Shown: piece by piece, positions 33,701-42,502 of the stretch | How the letters are laid out: each line of letters begins with the position of its first letter | Numbering within the stretch: position 1 is the stretch's first letter | From: Symbiodinium natans | Taxonomy: Eukaryota > Sar > Dinophyceae > Suessiales > Symbiodiniaceae | Assembly (NCBI GenBank): GCA_905221605.1 | Contig: CAJNDS010002641.1 | Coordinates: forward strand, 186,001-250,000 | Length of the DNA: 64,000 nucleotides | Reading direction: 5' to 3' | Translations under genes and position numbers: made by a program | Notes under the pieces: generated by a model | What the model was told of the DNA's origin: nothing | What the model saw: only the letters and a program-made list of their open reading frames with translations | Database searches by the model: none

Positions 33701-36700
33701 CCTTCTCAAGATGCTCTGCCTTGGTTCCAGGAAGCCTCACAACGACCTGGTAGGTGGTGCCCCAGTCGACGATGTTGAGGAAGGTGTGCTTCTTGTCATT
33801 GACGTCGTGGACGTACAGAATGTCTCCCCCGACGCAATCGTTGAAGTTGTAAAGATGCGGAAGCGTGCTCGGGCGTGCGACCTTAGGTCCTTGGGTGCTC
33901 TCGCACACTTCGCATCGCATTCCTTTCACAGCCTTGAGTATACCCGCATCGCATCCAGCCAGCCGTAGATGTCGCAGAAGATCTTCTTTGCGAGGATGAC
34001 CGAGGTTCTGATGAAGCCTGCGAAGAGCCCCTTGCGCCGCCGAACTCACGGATGAATCGAAGGTGATTCCACTACCCTTGTGGTCGACATTGGGAATTGC
34101 CGGCGGTCCGACCGGGGGCACAAGATCGCTCACACATACACTATGGGGACGAGCTCCTCCGGGAAGAGTGCTATGGCCTTCCTTGGGTCTGTACAACACC
34201 ACGTGAGGCCCTCCGGTCCCATCTTCGTTCTGGTACTGGACAAAGTCGCTGAAGTCTTTGGCGAGGCCCTCTGGATCTCCACCTTGCAGAACGACTGTCC
34301 CACCTTCCTCGAGCTGGGCCTCAACGAGAGTGTGCGCAGCCTGCTTAGCGCGGCCGGGCAACTCTTCCAAGTGCAGCCTGAGCTCACGGGGTGTGGCTCC
34401 CTTCACGAAGTGGTATGCCGTCTCAGCCTTCTCCGGATCGACAAAGTCTTGCCATGACATGGGCTCCACAATCGATTTGTTGAGCTCTGTTGCTTCCAGC
34501 GAAGCATCGAACCCTCCAATCTCGAACAAGACGATGGGGTCCGGGATTGGGTCGCGAGCATGTCCTTCGCATAGGTAGGAGGTAGCAGCCGAGAGGAGCA
34601 TCGTGAAGAGGACGGACAACTGGGCAGCGCTTCGCATGAGAGCATTGCGCTGCACCTTGCTCGGCTTCCCTTTGTGTTTATACGAGGCATTCTGTCCGGT
34701 GGATCCAGTGAGGAACTTCTTGTTGGGCAAGGGGAATCCAACTTTCCGCAACCCCTTTCGTAGCTCGTCACCGACACGAAGAATGCTGCGAGTAGTGTGG
34801 AATATCAAGCCCCACCGGCTCCCTTCCCAGGCCTGGGTAGCATGCTTGAGGTGGGGGTCGAAGGAGAGAAACTTCTTGTAGTTCTCGTGCACGTGTCCGG
34901 GCAGCCATTCCCCCCCCCCGGTGCGCTTCCATACCAAATTGCCCTCCTCGGTCTCTGCCTCAGTCACCCCTTTCTTCTCAATCCACAATCCTCCTCCAGA
35001 GACCTGCCCCAAGCTCAGCGAGTGGTTAAGACTACCTCCGAGGTTGTTCGAGTCGTGATGAACTCTACTCTGGACATCGAAGGAGACAGTGAAAGATGTC
35101 CACGTGCTCCCTTCTGGAAGATGATGTCGACCAAAGCAGTTCAAGTACCTCGTGAGGTGGGAAGAGGTCTGGGTCGCTGTGGTGATGCCCTGCACGCCCC
35201 CATGAGTGAAGAGACCAAAGGTCTTATAGACACCGCTTGAACCCTTGGGTTTGTTGGGGTTAGATAGGCCACCTTCCACGTTGCCATCAGCTCCAGCAGC
35301 AAGAACTTCGCCTCGATGAAGTTTGGTGATCCCAAGCCCCGCCTGCTCCAACAAAAGTTGACAGGTCTCAAAGGAGAAATCCCCGCGCTCATAGGCCCGT
35401 TTCGCAGCACTCTCACCAAGGAATCCATCAACGACCTCCCCCTCCGCGCTGTCGTGAACGAGGTAGGTGGGGTGCTGGTTCCCATAGGCGAGGACGAACT
35501 CCTGCTCGGTGATGCCCTCCTGAAGCTCAGACACTCCGCAGCACCCTCCGGGGCGCTTTGTCTTGCTGGACTCATTTCCTACTTCGAGAACGAGGCGCTC
35601 GTCTTGGCCTTGTCCTTGAGCACTGCTAACTTGGTCTCCAAAGCTCTGATCTCCGCCAGGGTCTCCTCGTCGATCTGCGAGTCCATGTTCTTCTGCTCGG
35701 GCGGGCTCTCCCCGGGGTTGGATCTCTTGCCTCGCTTGGACTGATCTCCCTTGCTGGGACTCGCATCGTCCACCACTCCCCACGAACTCGCCGCCGAACT
35801 CTCCGGGTACGGGGTTTTCATCGAGGGAGCTGCCCCCGAGGAGACGTAGGTCGCGAGATCCATCTCGGGCGATGACTGACTCAGTGCTTGCTTCGCCTCC
35901 CACCAACGGACGAACATCACCAGGTCGGGGTCCATGGACTTCGCTTTCTTCAGTTCTTCGCTCGCCCACCTCGCATAAGGCTCCGGCACTTCCCGGAACT
36001 CGTATCCTCGATACTGTCCCACCTTCATCAACTCTTGGTCCGGTGTGTTGACGCTCTCCCGGATCATCCTCAGAAGGTTTCCTTTCGTCACATTCGGTCC
36101 GTACCCCACTCTGAGCTCGTCCGCCTTCATCTTCAGCTCGGGGAGTGAGAGGTGAGCGAGCCTCTTCATCTTCTCGCTGGGGTCGGCTTCCTTGCGGGCT
36201 GCACGGTATTCCACCAACACCGCCTTGATCTCCTCCGTGGCCCAATTGCGGTGGACAATGGCCCCGACTCTCATCGCCTCGCTGATCAGCTGCGCCTTGG
36301 TCATCTTTGACAATGCCGTGGGGGTGCATGGCTCCTGGCGACTCATGGCACGGAGGTTCAGAGGTAGGCGGGAATGAGGGCTTTGTCTTCGGAAAGACAC
36401 TCCTTCCGATCCACAACAGCGGCAGTGAAGGCTCAGAAGTACACCCAGAGCTCCAACGGTCGACTACACTCTCGATGTATCGCCCTGAGCTGCAGCATAC
36501 TCCCTCTGTGGTACGAATCTCGGCAGTGCATGCGAGCAACATGTCCTTCAGAACCGTTGAGCTGGTACGCCATGTAGAAGGATTAAAGAAAGCCCGCCGG
36601 GGAGTACAGTGCACCCTGACCCAAGTGTCCTCCCCTTCTACCCAGAAGTCCCCGGAAATAGAAGTCTTCTCCCACCACGTCATGAAGAGAGAGTGATCGA

Positions 36701-38342
36701 AACGACCATGCACGAGCATGTTCTTGATTCCGGGGTCTAGCTTCTTGTCGTGGAACAGATTGTAGAACGAAGGGTTGTGGGAGGTACGAAGGCTATGGTG
36801 AGCAAGCACAAAGACCGTGTATTCCCCTCTCGCCTGAAAGCGCAGGTCTTCGATCTGCAAGTCAGAGAAGCTACCACCCGGAGGCGCAGCTGGGACGATG
36901 GCAATCGCGGGATGTCCGGAAGGGGTTGCGAGCATAGCATAGTCCTGGACCCCGATCTTTGTGAAGCTCGCTCGCCCGTTCTCCACATCGTAGATCATCC
37001 CCAGCTTGCCGAGGACCGCCTTCGAGAGCAAAAGCGGGATGTCCCCGTTGATGATTGACGTGCGAACTTGGATGATCTTGCCGCCGAGCTCGAACGAGAG
37101 GATCACGTAGAAGGTCGAGTAGTAGATCCGCCCGGTACCAAAGCGGTAGGCCTCACACTCTTTGTGCAGCTGGGGCTCAGCGCCAAGCTTCGCCAGGCAG
37201 TTGGAGTAGTCCTGGAGCCACTGGGTGCCAGCAACCGTACGCGCGCAAGCGGTGTCTGCTATCCCGAGGAGGAGATTGCCAGCATGCCGAACAGCGAAGA
37301 CCTCCCGGGGCATCATGGTGCACATGTCCACTTCCTTGACGGTGGCCGGCCCGCCCTGACGATTGTTAGGGCACTCCGGGTCTCGGTGCCAGTGCCCTCG
37401 TTGATGACAACCGGCGCAGAACGACTTGGCTTTCATGTTCTTGATCTGGGCTGCGCGCTTATCATCCCGAGGGGCTTTCGTCTTGTCAGGGCCATCCTGT
37501 CCATTCTGCACAAACCCACGGCTCTTGACCTGCTCCTTGTAGCGGTTCTTAGCGGACTGGAAAGCCACGTAGGCGGTCGCGACCTCCTCAGGGAATCCTT
37601 CCTGGAGTAGCTCGTCCCCCTCGCTGTCAAGGTCGCCTTCGTCGAACATGTCGGTGACGTGCGCCACGTGAGGTTTGCGAGGCCTTCCACTCTCCCAAGG
37701 CTTGCGAAGGCCTCGGTCCTGTATCACCGCAGCCTGCTGCAGCCGGCCCAACGAGTACTTGTTCCCGACGCTCGCCAACAAGTTCAGCTCTGAGGACTCG
37801 TCGAGTTGGAGGCGGTCCACGTACAGCCATGCAGCACAATCCTCAGGAAGCGAGCACCCGACCTCCCTCAGCCTGGCGTAGAGTCGGTCGTACTCGCTGT
37901 TGTAGTCCCTGATGGATTGCCCGGCACGACGCCTGAGCTTGCGAAAGAACTCGGAGAAGGCCTTGCCGATGCGCGTGATCTCGAGGTCGAGGTAGCGACT
38001 AGATATCCATGATATCAGATACGGGACCCCTTCCTTTGACCCCAAGATGTCGACGTTCAGCTCCTCAGCGGCGACCCAGGCCTTCCCAGTCAAGCTTTGG
38101 TACAGAACGAGTCCTTGTTGTTCAGATGGTAGCCTTGTCATACGCCGCCAAGCCTCCACCATCCTCAGGTAGGAGCGGGCCGAAGTGCCCACATCCTCGT
38201 CGCCTTCGCCGGCGAAGGTGGGAATGGCCAACTTCTCGGAGGGACGAGGGCCGGAAGCGCGCTCGGAGAAAGAGCTGTTCTCGCCTCCAGTCCGGTAGCC
38301 CCCTCCGACGTCTCCGAAATGTTTCCAATATCCCAGGCCCAG
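30696..38342 (-). CDS. Gag-pol polyprotein with a TET/JBP-like 2OG-Fe(II) dioxygenase domain
   Basis: Open frame of about 2,550 codons (first open codon 38342, first in-frame ATG 38162). Residues here count from 38231. Gag core is about 1-240 (starting IPTFAGEG), the zinc knuckle (CAGCHQRGHWHRDPEC) about 270-285, and the protease site D326-T-A. Residues about 995-1150 form a dioxygenase-like domain with H1058-x-D1060, SGGGLW, H1130 and R1139. Integrase has an HHCC motif from H1407 and D1470, D1529, E1564. RT has GDIRCAFL and HVDD (D2108, D2109). RNase H follows, ending with SDVLTKP, then LTR-encoded residues. From about 36400 to 35580 this frame looks like a shadow: the real protein is in another frame (see the overlapping entry). 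The gag N-terminus is likewise in a different frame. Confidence 0.93.
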   Translation of the reverse strand: MGLGYWKHFGDVGGGYRTGGENSSFSERASGPRPSEKLAIPTFAGEGDEDVGTSARSYLRMVEAWRRMTRLPSEQQGLVLYQSLTGKAWVAAEELNVDILGSKEGVPYLISWISSRYLDLEITRIGKAFSEFFRKLRRRAGQSIRDYNSEYDRLYARLREVGCSLPEDCAAWLYVDRLQLDESSELNLLASVGNKYSLGRLQQAAVIQDRGLRKPWESGRPRKPHVAHVTDMFDEGDLDSEGDELLQEGFPEEVATAYVAFQSAKNRYKEQVKSRGFVQNGQDGPDKTKAPRDDKRAAQIKNMKAKSFCAGCHQRGHWHRDPECPNNRQGGPATVKEVDMCTMMPREVFAVRHAGNLLLGIADTACARTVAGTQWLQDYSNCLAKLGAEPQLHKECEAYRFGTGRIYYSTFYVILSFELGGKIIQVRTSIINGDIPLLLSKAVLGKLGMIYDVENGRASFTKIGVQDYAMLATPSGHPAIAIVPAAPPGGSFSDLQIEDLRFQARGEYTVFVLAHHSLRTSHNPSFYNLFHDKKLDPGIKNMLVHGRFDHSLFMTWWEKTSISGDFWVEGEDTWVRVHCTPRRAFFNPSTWRTSSTVLKDMLLACTAEIRTTEGVCCSSGRYIESVVDRWSSGCTSEPSLPLLWIGRSVFPKTKPSFPPTSEPPCHESPGAMHPHGIVKDDQGAADQRGDESRGHCPPQLGHGGDQGGVGGIPCSPQGSRPQREDEEARSPLTPRAEDEGGRAQSGVRTECDERKPSEDDPGERQHTGPRVDEGGTVSRIRVPGSAGALCEVGERRTEESEVHGPRPGDVRPLVGGEASTESVIARDGSRDLRLLGGSSLDENPVPGEFGGEFVGSGGRCESQQGRSVQARQEIQPRGEPARAEEHGLADRRGDPGGDQSFGDQVSSAQGQGQDERLVLEVGNESSKTKRPGGCCGVSELQEGITEQEFVLAYGNQHPTYLVHDSAEGEVVDGFLGESAAKRAYERGDFSFETCQLLLEQAGLGITKLHRGEVLAAGADGNVEGGLSNPNKPKGSSGVYKTFGLFTHGGVQGITTATQTSSHLTRYLNCFGRHHLPEGSTWTSFTVSFDVQSRVHHDSNNLGGSLNHSLSLGQVSGGGLWIEKKGVTEAETEEGNLVWKRTGGGEWLPGHVHENYKKFLSFDPHLKHATQAWEGSRWGLIFHTTRSILRVGDELRKGLRKVGFPLPNKKFLTGSTGQNASYKHKGKPSKVQRNALMRSAAQLSVLFTMLLSAATSYLCEGHARDPIPDPIVLFEIGGFDASLEATELNKSIVEPMSWQDFVDPEKAETAYHFVKGATPRELRLHLEELPGRAKQAAHTLVEAQLEEGGTVVLQGGDPEGLAKDFSDFVQYQNEDGTGGPHVVLYRPKEGHSTLPGGARPHSVCVSDLVPPVGPPAIPNVDHKGSGITFDSSVSSAAQGALRRLHQNLGHPRKEDLLRHLRLAGCDAGILKAVKGMRCEVCESTQGPKVARPSTLPHLYNFNDCVGGDILYVHDVNDKKHTFLNIVDWGTTYQVVVRLPGTKAEHLEKAFNDSWLVPFGPPKSVSLDLEGGLQKGISRLCDWHNIRVQHVAAQAHWQAGITERHGAWWKNIWERVVHERSVDEGEVEVAATCVSAAKNELRRRCGHSPVSWVFGREPRGPEELVDPDCGQRIPWETSDDSKFQRLTALRTSARVAFHHSQNDDRLRRALLQRARTTSRPYSVGEPVHFWYKPKDRRRGRWAGPGVIVGQEGGNFWVSRNGRCRLTAPEHLRPSGPEEVGELLAMKQTREQVDKLLQADLDDDEAYDTDGMVSGGEQEDDLLVDYEPSLPGDPDVEMPLGDEGLGLDLGIGEEIAAPRRRLKRKTRPDELGGPDEEHHSPDVHSTMHLKQDLTQRGKEKRQEKELRWAEIPEHVREMFKAAERTQWEEHLNFDALQPLSVADSDRIRETVNASRILRCRWAYKDKNWPKRKGALADGKPDDVPWRCKSRLVIAGHTDPDLGVSSLTTDAPTLSRPGFLCMMQALANGLSKKDPWRVAAGDIRCAFLTGSYLKRHEELYLHQPSTGFPGLLPRQLVKIRKNIFGLATSPHEWWGDLQAGIKECKIELSDGGIAGFDQCPLDPCIFVLRRIEDGQLRGPALAYVGSHVDDLLVVGPTSIWEKVKGKLSQRFPVDVWEDDTFCYVGTEVTCNGEYVKVGQRGYVDNRLFSLPIPPGAHDQDLADNELIADNRSLIGALSWLAGQTRPDLQCSVSMSQQVQKSPTIGDIKFSNVISQRARLCRDEGLVFKPLDPEQMILLNYHDAGWANAYEGEVDPEFDLTPEDKEAGVQRELPHSQREVRKARRANSKVASQTGGLILFADRRCLQGRGSPASIVDWKSRAGQRVCRSTFGAEAQACVEGLECAQYMRSFFETLCAGSLVDVHSARMPILCISDCRSLYDHLHREGIPKTPSDRRLAVDLAALRVSLREEKWGAKLPLAWVPSPLQFSDVLTKPQDPRHWWDAMKEPILLPVSTAGEDGTVNDRIPREKVSSVFHSRSVRTVDVLSHEYVFE
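30760..30782 (-). other. Polypurine tract next to 3' LTR
   Basis: On the element strand this reads CCCCGGGAGAAGGTAAGCAG, mostly purine after CCCC, directly before the 3' LTR. It is the expected plus-strand primer. It also lies within the pol reading frame. Confidence 0.6.
35579..36400 (-). CDS. Central polyprotein segment carried in an alternative frame
   Basis: A 273-codon frame overlaps the main pol frame. It reads like genuine protein: MTKAQLISEAMRVG, a SLPELKMKADELRVG helical segment, GQYRGYEFREVPEPYARWA, then a Glu/Lys coiled-coil ending near DKAKTSASFSK. From memory these match the conserved region between protease and dioxygenase-like domains in related dinoflagellate copia polyproteins. 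The main frame over the same stretch is low-complexity Gly/Glu/Arg and looks like a shadow. Joining it to the main frame needs a +1 change near 36400-36330 and a -1 change near 35580. These could be compensating indels or recoding. Confidence 0.7.
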   Translation of the reverse strand: MSFRRQSPHSRLPLNLRAMSRQEPCTPTALSKMTKAQLISEAMRVGAIVHRNWATEEIKAVLVEYRAARKEADPSEKMKRLAHLSLPELKMKADELRVGYGPNVTKGNLLRMIRESVNTPDQELMKVGQYRGYEFREVPEPYARWASEELKKAKSMDPDLVMFVRWWEAKQALSQSSPEMDLATYVSSGAAPSMKTPYPESSAASSWGVVDDASPSKGDQSKRGKRSNPGESPPEQKNMDSQIDEETLAEIRALETKLAVLKDKAKTSASFSK

Positions 38343-38923
38343 CTATGCGATCCGTCTTGGCTTCTTCTGCAACTGGTCATCACGACCCCCTTATGGTCCA
38401 GTCCTCCTCCATGAGGTGCTGAATCGTCAAAAGGCGAAACCCTATCTCGACCATCTGCCCAGGGAGCTTGCCAATATCTTCCCGAATCAGGTTCAGGACG
38501 AGACTCACGGGCTGGTTGCCTTCGATCTCGACCATCCGGGCCTCTGTCATCGTGCTGTCGAACGTGCCAGGGATCATTCCACCACGAGCCCCACGGATCT
38601 TCTCCCCGGGCCCCTGCTTTGGCGTCCGTGCCGGTGCTCCCTGTGGCCCAGCTTCCCCGATGCCACCCACTATCGCCATGATAGCGGTCTTCCCAATGCC
38701 CGGACCCGGACTCAGACCAACTTCCTTGACGGTCTTCAGCCCATGGCCGAGCTTCCCCATGGCTCGGGGGAATGTGTTGGCCGGCTTGCTCATCATATTC
38801 TCGGCTTCTATCGGACTCCGCTGTAGGGTCGCCGGTCGTCTGGGGCTCATGATTCGAGAAGCCATCGAGGCTTCCATCCTGCATCTCTGGGTGCTCGCCA
38901 CCCAGCTCACCATCTCTCGACAT
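38330..38923 (-). CDS. Gag N-terminal region, separate frame
   Basis: An ATG at 38923 opens a frame rich in Trp, Asp, Gly, Ser and Arg (for example GEDPWGSWWNDPWH), as in the N-terminal tails of related copia Gag proteins. The frame stays open to 38165, but sense coding probably moves to the main pol frame at about 38342-38300, where RTGGENSSFSERASG leads into IPTFAGEG. That requires a -1 change. No clear slippery heptamer was found, so an indel is as likely as programmed frameshifting. Confidence 0.6.
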
Positions 38924-38991
38924 GGCAATGGGCTCACTACGCAGCAAAGCAAACTACGACCCTGAAACCACCACTAACTAAAGAGCAACTA

Positions 38992-39004
38992 GGCTCCGCT
39001 ACCA
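38992..39004 (-). other. Primer-binding site, initiator Met-tRNA type
   Basis: The element strand reads TGGTAGCGGAGCC, one base inside the 5' LTR. It resembles the common copia site TGGTATCAGAGCC and would pair with a tRNA 3' end GGCTCCGCTACCA. Confidence 0.85.
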
Positions 39005-39005
39005 A

Positions 39006-39301
39006 TATGAAACTATAAGTCAAACCAGTAAGGAACCCAACACCCCTACTGATGTCACCAACCACAAAAGTCAACCGAAAGAAGAAACCCCACCCTACGG
39101 GCTGCCACGCCTGTTCCCAGTGAGCTTGGCTCCAGAGCATCTGGTTTTCCAAGCTTCGAGCACGATGCCTTCGGTCGTAGACCTTCGCAAAAGAGGGGTT
39201 GGGACAGCAAACCCTTCGGGAGATGATAATCACACAACTATTCAAAAACATACTCATGAGAAAGGACATCAACAGTACGAACACTTCTACTGTGCTTCAC
39301 A
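39006..39301 (-). repeat. 5' LTR
   Basis: 296 bp, transcriptional start side of the element. It begins TGTGAAGCACAG on the element strand and ends CTTATAGTTTCATA. It differs from the 3' LTR by one three-base patch. Confidence 0.95.
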
Positions 39302-39306
39302 CTAAC
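39302..39306. repeat. Target-site duplication, right copy (CTAAC)
   Basis: Matches 30459-30463. Confidence 0.85.
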
Positions 39307-39930
39307 CCCTCATCCGTCATCCCTGTCGTATCGAGGCCGGGGCCTTTGTGGCTGGTCTCTGTGATCGTTGCGAGGCGCAGGGGCCTGCACTCCACCGACA
39401 CCTGGCGGCCCCCGGGCGTTGCTGTTGGGATTTCTAGGCATGGAGTGTCCTCTTTGGGTTTATGCCAAAGAAACACGGTTTGGGGTCTTATGGCGGGTGC
39501 TCAGATTTAGAATCCCTCTGTGGCTAGGTTTTGAGATTGATGAGGGTCCTCATTTGGAGAACTAGCCGCGTGACAGCTTGTTTGGGCTCGATGCAACAAT
39601 CTTCTGGGCCACCCACACACCCACCCAACCGCGCCCCACATCCATCTGAATCAACCAGCATAATTGGTGCAGGATAGACTAGATGACGCAATGCCGCACA
39701 ACACCAAGTGTTTTCGAGTCACGGTTACGCTGTGCGCAAACTGCCACTTGCAGTTGAACCCTAGAAACTGGAAACTCCACAGGCCCAACAGCCCAAACCC
39801 CCTCAGCAGCCGAAGCCTAAGCCTTGAAACCCCAAGATCTCCACCTTATGTAGCCGAAGAGAAGCTAGCCTGCGGAGAATACGGTCTTGGGCTCTTAAGG
39901 TATTCCCTGAACCCCTCGGAAGCCCACAAG

Positions 39931-40020
39931 GACAGCTGGGAGGCTTGCTGCCCCAAGCGGCACTGGAACGCCTGGTGCTTGTGCCACGGGACAAGTTTGC
40001 AGACGCCTTCGCTTCTGGGA
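39931..40020 (+). CDS. Candidate exon, unidentified protein
   Basis: After a CACAAG acceptor the frame reads QLGGLLPQAALERLVLVPRD and continues KFADAF, with good codon use. The donor is not fixed (GA or GC near 40005). A C-strand CCC/AAACC tract precedes it. The 39307-39930 stretch before it shows nothing else recognisable. Confidence 0.4.
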
Positions 40021-40421
40021 CTTACTTGGTACCGGGGGTTAAGTCGACCCGCGTTGTGTAAAGTCGACCCACGACAGCTTGACATGGGGATCTACTCAAA
40101 GAGGCTATATTTGTAGGGTTGGTTGGGAAGGTACATATGCCTGCCGCAGCGCGACCTTGGGGAGTTGCTGCTTCAACTTGTGTTTTTCGAGGTTGGGAAC
40201 GCATGTGACGGGACTTGGTTTAGCGTCCCAAAGGGGTTCCGGGGTTGCAGCGGCAGTAGGCTTTTCTAATTTCAGGAAGGGAGGCGCCTCTCTGGCTGAG
40301 TTTCCTTAGACTTCTACTAGGATCTCGACTTCTTGCACAACCTAGTTCTTGCTTCTTTGAGGATTCAGGAGTTGATCTGGCGGGTGATCTTACATTGGGG
40401 GCCGTCGGGTTTGGGGGCCAG

Positions 40422-40530
40422 TCCTGGACCTCAAACACGCCCTGGCCTCGCGCAAAGCCATGTTCAACGGATTCAGCTTCATTCTGCACTCCCTGTATAT
40501 AACGAAGCGCGACCTTGCAGGATCCCATTT
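40422..40530 (+). CDS. Candidate exon, unidentified protein
   Basis: After GGGCCAG the frame reads LDLKHALASRKAMFNGFSFI and continues LHSL. Plausible protein, but the family is not recognised and the 3' edge is uncertain. Confidence 0.45.
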
Positions 40531-42339
40531 CAAGCGCCGTGCGTTTCGCAAGCGGTCACGCCGTGTTCTGCATCGTGCTTCGAAGATCAAGCTGTGTGCA
40601 TCGTGGTTGGGGGCCCAAACCTGGCGCGCACTTGCCAACTCCCACAGTTTTGCAGTTGCTTCGGTGCCTTTGCGCTTCAGATGCTGAGGAGAGTTTCGCA
40701 TCGCGTGCTGATTTTGCACATCGGGCCGTCCTGAAAACTCCTGAAAACCCAGTACTTGGGGATTCCAAGTCTAAGGGTCAACTTTCTGCGGATGGGTCGA
40801 TTTAACGCGAATCGAAGCGTGCCCGGCGGAGGGCCGACTTCACACGGCTTGGGCCGACTTACTTAACCCACTGCCATGTAGGAAGTCGTGAGAGCGGGAT
40901 TGAGGGTTTGAGAGGTTGAAGGCTTTGTATCGGGTGTTGGATGAAGTGTTGAGGCTTTAATTTAGGATGTATGTGTTTAGAGGCGCGATGTGGGTCCAGG
41001 ACGGGCTCATGTAGGGCGCAGGAGTATGAGTAGGGGCTTGACTCCTGGGGTGGTTGACATCAAGGCAAACCAGGCCACTCCAAGAGCAGCTCAGTCTTGT
41101 TCATTCGGCCGTGCACCTTGAGTCCTGAATTCAGGAGAGCCACAGTGTCGATATGATTGTCATCGACACATGGCCGCAAAGCGATCGCGCCAGAAATCTA
41201 GAAGCTAGTGCAGGAACCAGATCGAGATTTCTGCGTGTCCTGTGTGGCACATGAATCGCATGAAGCACTCGACGTTCAATCAAGGGGTTATCGGGGCTCT
41301 AAGCCCGAAATGCCGAGGACGCCACCAGCAACGTGGTTTCAAGCGGGGAAGGGCCGACCTCCGGTTTGTCCTTGGATGGCCGCAGGGCTGAGATGGCCCC
41401 CACTCCTGTCTCCAAGCCATTTACCCTAAACCCTAGACCCTAAACCCTAAACCCTAAACCCTGAACCCTGAACCCTAAACCTTAAACCCTAAACCCGAAA
41501 CCCTAAGCCCTAGTTTCTGCTTGACAGGCTCTTTCTTCGTTCAGGCAGGATTGAAGCTGAGGGCTTTCGGGGTTCAACTGGCAGCCACCTGGGTCCCAAA
41601 TTGCATACACCCTTGGCAGGTTTTACTCTGTATCTAGCTTATGGCCTACTAACCTGCAGGGTTTACGGAGCAATGCTGTCAGAAAAAGGAGCCCGAAACC
41701 TTGTCATTGCATTCGTGGCTATTGACATACAACCCCTACGGAAATGCCGCCAGGCTAGAAACCCTGGTTAGAAGCTTTGGAAGAGCCCCGGGCCGCCTGA
41801 GAAGGTTCATTCCTCGAGCGTGCGCGGCGCTTCCTGCGGTCTGGGGGTCGCGTGGTGGGTGTTGGCCTGGGGGCGCCCACTTTGCCAGCCGGTGGCTTGG
41901 CAGTTGCAGACACCTAGAAGCCCCAATGCCTTGCCTCGAGCCTCCTGACCTAAGCCACCGCAAACCAGCTTCAACCACCCCAAACCCTAAACCGCCCGAA
42001 GCCCTGAGCCCAAGCGTGGAAGGCTCGGGGGTGGGTTGAAGGGTTTGGGGGGAAGGGGAGGGGAGGGGGCTGGAGGATTCGGGTATCTCACGGCCCTTGC
42101 TCGAAAACCATGAGGCTCGAAACCCTGAGACTCAAAGCCTGAGACCCTGGAGCCATAAAGCCAACAGCACACCGACAGCCTAGGCTCGGTGCTTCATTTC
42201 GAGCGCCCGGCTTGGAACCATTTCTTTTGTGTGGGTTCAAGCGTGTTTGGCTAATACGCTGCAGCCTGTAGCTCCTGCACCTGCAGCTTAGGAGTTGACA
42301 GTCGGATGAGGTTTACAGTTTAAGGTGCACTTTCTCCAG
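40531..42339. other. No gene assigned
   Basis: Includes a CCCTAAA array at 41424-41510. 41800-41920 has coding-like GC-rich sequence without a fixable frame. Otherwise nothing is seen. Confidence 0.4.
41424..41510 (+). repeat. CCCTAAA array
   Basis: About 12 C-strand units. Confidence 0.95.
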
Positions 42340-42502
42340 CCTTTCCACAAATGTCAAGTTGCAGCTGTTCATTTCGGAGTCTCGGGAAAGAGAGGCCGGG
42401 CATCTGGTGGTTCCAGTGGCCTTCAGCTTCCGTGGAGGACTCCTCGGCTCGTTGTTCTTGCTGACCCCAAGCATGCCAAACATGATGAGCTTGGTGATCC
42501 TG
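42340..42502 (+). CDS. Candidate exon of a membrane-associated protein
   Basis: Follows a TTTCTCCAG acceptor and reads LSTNVKLQLFISESREREAG, then a hydrophobic segment (GGLLGSLFLLTPSMPNMMSL), ending at a GTGGCT donor. The family is not recognised. It may belong with the exons at 39931 and 40422. Confidence 0.5.

Larger units (their letters stand above)
30464..39301 (-). mobile_element. Complete Ty1/copia LTR retrotransposon, about 8.8 kb, young
   Basis: Two 296-bp LTRs are identical except for three adjacent bases. The flanks carry a perfect 5-bp target duplication. In element orientation (right to left) the order is 5' LTR, initiator-Met-tRNA-type primer site, gag, protease, dioxygenase-like domain, integrase, reverse transcriptase, RNase H, polypurine tract, 3' LTR. 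Integrase before RT defines copia. The near-identical LTRs and the long open frame suggest recent insertion, though homology points to frame changes within gag and the central region. It lies antisense to the surrounding genes. Confidence 0.95.
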
